A stretch of 64,000 nucleotides of DNA. It comes from Muricauda sp. SCSIO 64092 (GTDB lineage Bacteria > Bacteroidota > Bacteroidia > Flavobacteriales > Flavobacteriaceae). The notes below the pieces were generated by a model, which searched no databases, was not told where the DNA came from, and saw only the letters and a program-made list of their open reading frames with translations. The stretch is taken from the NCBI RefSeq assembly GCF_023016285.1, contig NZ_CP095413.1, forward strand, positions 2,728,001 through 2,792,000, written 5' to 3'. Position 1 is the first letter of the stretch; every line of letters begins with the position of its first letter. The translations under genes and the position numbers were made by a program. Below, one piece after another: positions 59,683 to 64,000 of this stretch.

Positions 59683-60572
59683 GCAAACGCAACCTTGCCT
59701 TTTTGGCCGCCATAGGGGCCACTATAATTTACGGTATTAACCATACCATCGCAAAAGGGGTAATGCCCACTTATGTTACCCCGTTTGCCTTTATTTTTTT
59801 GCGCGTAGTAGGCGCTGCCATCCTTTTTTGGGGCATTTCCTTTTTGGGTCCCAGGGAAAGGATAGCGCATAAGGATTGGTTACGGATGGTTGTCGCCGCA
59901 TTATTGGGCATGGTCATCAATATGCTCTCCTTTTTTAAAGGCTTGGAATTGTCCACGCCCATAAACAGTGCGGTGCTCATTACCATTAGTCCCATTATCG
60001 TGGTGGTTCTCAGTGCCGTGTTTTTGGAAGAACGGATTACAAAAAACAAGGGGTTTGGTATTGCCCTTGGATTTATAGGGGCCCTTATGCTTGTCCTTTT
60101 TGGTGCGGAAATACGTAAGGATGCCCCCAATATCCCTTTGGGAAACAGTCTGTTTATTCTTAATTCGCTTGCCTATGCCGGCTATTTGATCGTAGCCAAA
60201 AAACTGGTGGAAAAATACCATCCCTTTACCTTAATGCGTTGGCTGTTCACCATTGCGGTCATCATTAATTTCCCCGTCACTTTTGGCTATTTTCTGGAAA
60301 TTGAATGGACTACCATGCCGCTTTGGGCCTATGGCGTCATTGCCTTTGTCGTTGTAGGGACAACCTTCTGCACCTATTTGTTCAACATCTTTGCCATGAC
60401 AGAGTTAAGGGCAAGTACCATAGGGGCTTTCATCTATGTGCAACCACTTTTCGGAATCCTTTTTGCGTTGCTAACAGGAAAGGATACGCTGACCTTGGTA
60501 AAAATTTTGGCTGCTTCCCTGGTTTTATTGGGGGTGTATTTGGCAAGTAGGAAGGTTAGGGCAAGGCCTTAA
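59679..60572 (+). CDS. EamA family membrane transporter (DMT)
   Basis: 297 residues with about ten hydrophobic helices in two EamA repeats, beginning LAFLAAIGATIIYGINHTIA, with INSAVLITISPIIVVVLSAV in the first half and TELRASTIGAFIYVQPLFGI in the second. DMT family members export amino acids or metabolites; the substrate is unknown. Overlap with the ArsC-like gene by four bases makes it the last of the racemase run, which could mean export of an amino acid or related compound made or altered by the run. Its stop converges on the DUF763 gene (four-base overlap). Confidence 0.88.
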   Translation: MSKRNLAFLAAIGATIIYGINHTIAKGVMPTYVTPFAFIFLRVVGAAILFWGISFLGPRERIAHKDWLRMVVAALLGMVINMLSFFKGLELSTPINSAVLITISPIIVVVLSAVFLEERITKNKGFGIALGFIGALMLVLFGAEIRKDAPNIPLGNSLFILNSLAYAGYLIVAKKLVEKYHPFTLMRWLFTIAVIINFPVTFGYFLEIEWTTMPLWAYGVIAFVVVGTTFCTYLFNIFAMTELRASTIGAFIYVQPLFGILFALLTGKDTLTLVKILAASLVLLGVYLASRKVRARP

Positions 60573-61786
60573 TCGTTAAAATCCTCAAATAAATTCAATT
60601 GCTTACCCTTGGGAGGTTTGGCGTAGCCAAAAACACTCCGCCCCCCATAGGTATGGGATGTTTCATTTTCTTTTTTGACCAAGGCATCGAAATTTTGATT
60701 GGGGGTAAAGTCCTTTTCTGCCTTTTGCGCCATTTCGGTGAGTTTCTGAATTGCCTTTAATTTGTCCGTTCGACCAATTTTGGCCTTGTCCACCGCGGTT
60801 TTCATGGTTATGATCACCTCATCATACACTTTGGTAGGTACGGGAAAAGGGGTAGCATCCTTACCGCCATGGGCAAAGGAAAATCGGGCCGGATCAGCAA
60901 AACGCGAAGGTGTACCATGGATGACTTCGCTCACCAGGGTGAGGGATTGTAAGGTTCTTGGTCCAAGGCCCTTTAGCAATAAAAGTTCCTCAAATTTTTG
61001 GGTTTCATTTTCCTGGGCCAACCAGAGGACACTTCCCAATCGTTTCAAGTTAACGTCCTTGGCCTTGATATTGTGATATCCGGGGACAATTAAATGGGGA
61101 AGTTCCTTGATAATTTTGTCCGGATGTTCCTTTGAGATTTCCAGGATCGCATTTTGGGTCACTTCGGCTTCTTTGTGGACAAGATTCAGGATATTTCCGT
61201 GGTGTTCACCACAAACGGCGGTATGGGGTTCCCGAACAAAATTGGTTATGGAACCGGAATGCCAGTGATAGCGCCGGGCCTTACCATTTTTTGGATTCAT
61301 CCCCTGTTGTACTACGGTCCACGCTCCCGTATCCGTTACCAAAAAATTATGAATGTAGAGTTGATATCCATCCTGTAGGGCGGTGTTGTCCACTTTGGAA
61401 CTGAGCTTGCTGTTCCGCGCGAGTTCGTTCCCATCCAGGCCGGTTTTCATCCCTACTTGGATAAGTTCCTGTGGGGTTTTTAAGGAATGTTTTCCCTTGC
61501 CCCCACAGACATAGATACCCAGTTGTTGGGAAACCGGGGCAATAACCTGTTTCAAAACATTTAAGACCGTCGTGGTAACACCGGAAGAGTTCCAGTCCAT
61601 ACCAATGACCGTACCAAAACTTTGGAACCAGAAAGGATGGGCCAAACGCTCTATAAAGCCTTCTTTCCCGTGCTCATGGATAATGGCTTCCACCATGGGA
61701 AGGGCGAGCCCCTTCATTCTATTGAAGAGCCAGGGTGGCACATGGCCACCATGCAAGGTCAAATCTGCTGTTCCGGAACGGGCCAT
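60569..61786 (-). CDS. DUF763 family protein
   Basis: 405 residues from ATG at 61786, where MARSGTADLTLHGGHVPPWL is the family's standard start; the frame continues 12 codons further upstream. FGTVIGMDWNSSGVTTTVLN, SRFADPARFSFAHGGKDATP and RVLGPRTL-type block GLGPRTLQSLTLVSEVIHGT are conserved. DUF763 is a widely spread uncharacterised family; from memory it is related to helix-hairpin-helix or DNA repair-like proteins through the KGLGPRTLQSL piece. Converges on EamA and is 41 bases after the thioesterase stop, so the two are probably one unit. Confidence 0.9.
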   Translation of the reverse strand: MARSGTADLTLHGGHVPPWLFNRMKGLALPMVEAIIHEHGKEGFIERLAHPFWFQSFGTVIGMDWNSSGVTTTVLNVLKQVIAPVSQQLGIYVCGGKGKHSLKTPQELIQVGMKTGLDGNELARNSKLSSKVDNTALQDGYQLYIHNFLVTDTGAWTVVQQGMNPKNGKARRYHWHSGSITNFVREPHTAVCGEHHGNILNLVHKEAEVTQNAILEISKEHPDKIIKELPHLIVPGYHNIKAKDVNLKRLGSVLWLAQENETQKFEELLLLKGLGPRTLQSLTLVSEVIHGTPSRFADPARFSFAHGGKDATPFPVPTKVYDEVIITMKTAVDKAKIGRTDKLKAIQKLTEMAQKAEKDFTPNQNFDALVKKENETSHTYGGRSVFGYAKPPKGKQLNLFEDFND

Positions 61787-61827
61787 TGCAAATGGTTTCC
61801 TTAAAGATAGGAGATTCGGCAAACAAC

Positions 61828-62301
61828 TTATAGGTCTACGGGTCTTTTGGCAAACTTTCGGGTATCGGCTTTGGTCAAGACCCTAAAATCGGTGTCTTTT
61901 GGAATTGCATTGAATCGTGCAAGGATTTCCTTTGGTAGGTCGGTCAGTTTTCGAGTCTTTAAGTCCATCCAACCCCCCATGAGTTCCGTATGCGCAAAGT
62001 TTTTTCCGTTGGCATCATAGAAGTCGTGATGAAATTCAAAAAACTTTCCATCCCCGCTTAATCCCTTTAGGCCCAGGGAAACTTTTATGGGCTTGCCAGG
62101 AAAGACCTCCTTGAAATAATAGATGTGTTCGTAGAAAACAACGGGACCAATTTGATGGGCTGCCATATATTTTTGGTCAAAACCCACACTGGCCAAGAAG
62201 TCGACCCGGGTATGGCTGCCAAAATCCAAATAAGCGGAATTGGCCAAATGCCTGTTCGCATCCATATCACTCCATCGAATCTCAATTTCCTTAAAAAACA
62301 T
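61828..62301 (-). CDS. Acyl-CoA thioesterase (4HBT hot-dog fold)
   Basis: 157 residues. EIEIRWSDMDANRHLANSAY then LDFGSHTRVDFLASVGF is the 4HBT signature, with the catalytic Asp in SDMDANRH; later GPVVFYEHIYYFKEVFPGKP and FFEFHHDFYDANGKNFAHTE continue the hot-dog. It hydrolyses acyl-CoA or 4-hydroxybenzoyl-type thioesters in the cytosol. It precedes DUF763 by 41 bases on the same strand and is divergent from the FMN enzyme gene. Confidence 0.88.
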   Translation of the reverse strand: MFFKEIEIRWSDMDANRHLANSAYLDFGSHTRVDFLASVGFDQKYMAAHQIGPVVFYEHIYYFKEVFPGKPIKVSLGLKGLSGDGKFFEFHHDFYDANGKNFAHTELMGGWMDLKTRKLTDLPKEILARFNAIPKDTDFRVLTKADTRKFAKRPVDL

Positions 62302-62400
62302 AGACTAAAAATATTATGCATGCATAACAATTCACAAAAATACGCTAGTTTTGGTGTAAGTCATCAAAAATAATTATCCAGATCATTTAAATAAAAGACC

Positions 62401-63375
62401 ATGAACCCAAAAGCCGACTTCATAAATACACTTTCCCTTCCTGCAATTGCCGCCCCTATGTTTTTGATATCCGGTCCTAAGTTGGTCATCGAATGTTGCA
62501 AGAATGGAATAGTGGGTACCTTTCCCGCTTTGAACCAAAGAACCAGTGAGGGTTTTGAGGAATGGTTGGTTGAAATAAAAACGGAGCTGGCCAATTGGGA
62601 ACAGGAAACCGGTAAGAAGGCAGCACCTTTTGGAGTAAATATTATTGTGCACCCCACAAATCCCAGGGTGGAAACGGATGTAAGACTGTGTGTGAAACAT
62701 CAGGTTCCCCTGGTCATCACTTCTTTGGGTGCCGTTCAAATGGTTGTGGATGCGATCCATAGCTATGGTGGATTGGTGTTCCATGACGTGATTAAAAAGC
62801 GCCATGCGCAGAAAGCAGCTGGGGCTGGAGTGGATGGCCTGATTTTGGTGGCCGCAGGAGCTGGTGGTCATGCCGGAACCATAAATCCAATGACCTTGGT
62901 GGCCGAAACCAAACAATTCTTTGATAAGACCATCGTCCTTTCCGGCTGTATCAGTACTGGGAGGGACATTGCCTCAGCCATGCAGATGGGTGCGGATTTG
63001 GCTTATATGGGAACCCGGTTCATTAATGTAAAGGAAAGTAAGGCCCCCGAGGCCTATCAACAGATGATCATTGATGCCGGAGCGAGTGATGTAACCTACA
63101 CTGCCGCAATTTCTGGAGTACATGCCAACTTTTTGTCCAAGAGTCTGGAAGCGGCCGGGTTGTCCGCTGAAGATTTGAAAAAGGATCAAAAAATCGATTT
63201 TGGAAAAGAATTGGATACGGAGCACAAAGCCTGGAAGACCATTTGGTCTGCGGGACAGGGGTCCGCACTAATTGAGGAGACCCTTTCCATTGCCGAATTG
63301 ACCGATAAATTGAAGTCGGAATTTAAAGAAGCCGTTGAGGAACAGCACAAGCTTTTGGAGATTTTCCCAAAGTAA
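62401..63375 (+). CDS. NAD(P)H-dependent flavin oxidoreductase (nitronate monooxygenase-like)
   Basis: 324 residues. FMN barrel of the NPD/nitronate monooxygenase family: LPAIAAPMFLISGPKLVIEC near the start, VDGLILVAAGAGGHAGTIN, and ISTGRDIASAMQMGADLAYM then GTRFINVKES. Members oxidise alkyl nitronates (propionate-3-nitronate) or act in fatty acid or aromatic routes. It is cytosolic. It sits 99 bases from the divergent thioesterase and 36 before the partial hydrolase. The nitronate substrate is inferred from family only. Confidence 0.9.
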   Translation: MNPKADFINTLSLPAIAAPMFLISGPKLVIECCKNGIVGTFPALNQRTSEGFEEWLVEIKTELANWEQETGKKAAPFGVNIIVHPTNPRVETDVRLCVKHQVPLVITSLGAVQMVVDAIHSYGGLVFHDVIKKRHAQKAAGAGVDGLILVAAGAGGHAGTINPMTLVAETKQFFDKTIVLSGCISTGRDIASAMQMGADLAYMGTRFINVKESKAPEAYQQMIIDAGASDVTYTAAISGVHANFLSKSLEAAGLSAEDLKKDQKIDFGKELDTEHKAWKTIWSAGQGSALIEETLSIAELTDKLKSEFKEAVEEQHKLLEIFPK

Positions 63376-63411
63376 TGTTCGGATAAATCAAGCTTTTTAT
63401 ATCTTAGGGAA

Positions 63412-64000
63412 ATGCCACTGGTTCCCTCCAATTATCGCCCTCCGTTTCTTTTTAGAAACGGACATTTTTCCACAATTTATGCTGGGGCCATCAGGAAAGT
63501 CCATGGTGTTATCCAAAAAAGGGAACGCTTGGAACTCCAGGATGGTGATTTCCTGGATTTGGACTGGAGTGAGTCCATCCAACCCACGGAAAAGGTGGCT
63601 GTCCTACTCCACGGTCTGGAAGGCGATGCACGACGGCATTACATTACCGGAAGTGCCAAAAAACTGACCCAAAACAATTTTGATACCTGTGCCGTTAACT
63701 TTAGGGGGTGCAGTGGACAGCCCAACCGTTTGTACCGTTCCTACCACTCAGGGGCAACCAAAGATTTAGTGGCGGTAATAGGCCATATTTTGAATACCAA
63801 GGATTACACCAAAATATACCTTCTGGGGTTCAGTCTCGGCGGTAATCTGGCCTTAAAATATCTCGGGGAAGGGCATCCCATACCTAAAGAAGTAACGGCA
63901 GCGGTAGCGGTTTCGGTCCCTTGTGACTTAAAAGATGCCTGTGACCAATTATTGCAATCAAAGAATGTGTTGTATTCGGCGCGTTTCAAGAAACATTTAT
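63412..64000 (+). CDS. YheT-type alpha/beta hydrolase (partial, C-terminus outside window)
   Basis: 196 codons visible from ATG at 63412 to the right edge. Opening MPLVPSNYRPPFLFRNGHFS, then TIYAGAIRK, is typical of YheT/ABHD1-like hydrolases. The oxyanion block is HGLEG at 68-71, GCSGQPNR follows, and the nucleophile is S141 in GFSLGGN. The Asp and His of the triad are expected beyond the edge. Such enzymes act on acyl esters or lactones of unknown nature. Same strand as the FMN enzyme with a 36-base gap. Confidence 0.88.
   Translation, partial: MPLVPSNYRPPFLFRNGHFSTIYAGAIRKVHGVIQKRERLELQDGDFLDLDWSESIQPTEKVAVLLHGLEGDARRHYITGSAKKLTQNNFDTCAVNFRGCSGQPNRLYRSYHSGATKDLVAVIGHILNTKDYTKIYLLGFSLGGNLALKYLGEGHPIPKEVTAAVAVSVPCDLKDACDQLLQSKNVLYSARFKKHL

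Noticed and set aside
57473..60572. Arsenic resistance operon
   Set aside because: The ArsR and ArsC names suggest it, but metal-binding cysteines in ArsR and any arsenite pump are absent, so the specific claim is not made.
1..64000. CRISPR array, tRNA or rRNA, prophage, intact insertion sequence
   Set aside because: No regular repeat-spacer array, cloverleaf with tRNA features, rRNA-like block, integrase or transposase was seen in any frame reviewed.

Overview
The window looks like a chromosomal segment of a marine-type member of the Flavobacteriaceae (Bacteroidota). Support: Bacteroidota promoters (TTG or TTTG about 18-19 bases upstream of TAnnTTTG), three TonB-dependent receptors with beta-barrel ends, many lipoproteins and exported proteins of Bacteroidota type, and flavobacterial gene neighbourhoods (ileS-dksA-lspA; DUF3108-tryptophan dioxygenase-M23-pgi). 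There are no rRNA, tRNA, CRISPR, prophage or intact insertion sequences that I can see. Genus is not determinable by eye; Muricauda/Maribacter-like is a guess. Layout: 1-5 kb holds a partial cvpA, two small genes, and a convergent glycerol-3-phosphate pair (glpD/gpsA) followed by a lipoprotein. 5-8.7 kb holds a divergent AraC regulator and PhyH dioxygenase, then a SulP transporter. 8.9-14.6 kb is a complete tripartite efflux operon (TolC, HlyD, RND) with a small membrane protein at its tail; the RND pump has lost the usual TM4 acidic residue and has acidic residues in TM10 instead. 14.7-27.5 kb is an accessory and decaying zone: a membrane AraC regulator, an ABC transmembrane protein without ATPase, a WD40 lipoprotein, a half-length YceI protein, a membrane-anchored winged-helix regulator, an ECF sigma operon with a serine hydrolase, an AraC pseudogene (frameshift plus stop), a 139-bp second copy of that gene's 3' end on the far side of the sigma operon, and an operon of small exported proteins. 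27.6-35.4 kb carries two TonB receptors, an exported endonuclease/phosphatase-family protein and a small membrane protein. 35.5-54.2 kb is mostly housekeeping: pgi, M23 peptidase, tryptophan dioxygenase, DUF3108, a patatin with an outer-membrane barrel, uvrC, 5-FCL, lspA, a DUF4097-like protein, dksA-like, ileS, a heme-type TonB receptor coupled to recO. 54.3-64 kb has gdhA, metB, a DinB protein divergent from an ArsR regulator that precedes a racemase-SDR-ArsC-EamA run, DUF763, a thioesterase, a nitronate monooxygenase-like enzyme and a partial YheT-type hydrolase. How the parts fit: the housekeeping genes sit in ordinary flavobacterial operons. The points that deserve attention are the relay-shifted RND pump, the duplicated AraC tail around the ECF operon, the run of truncated genes at 15-25 kb, the ArsR half-site palindromes, a motif shared upstream of two terminators, and an odd structured spacer inside the tryptophan dioxygenase operon. 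No clear new defence system was found.
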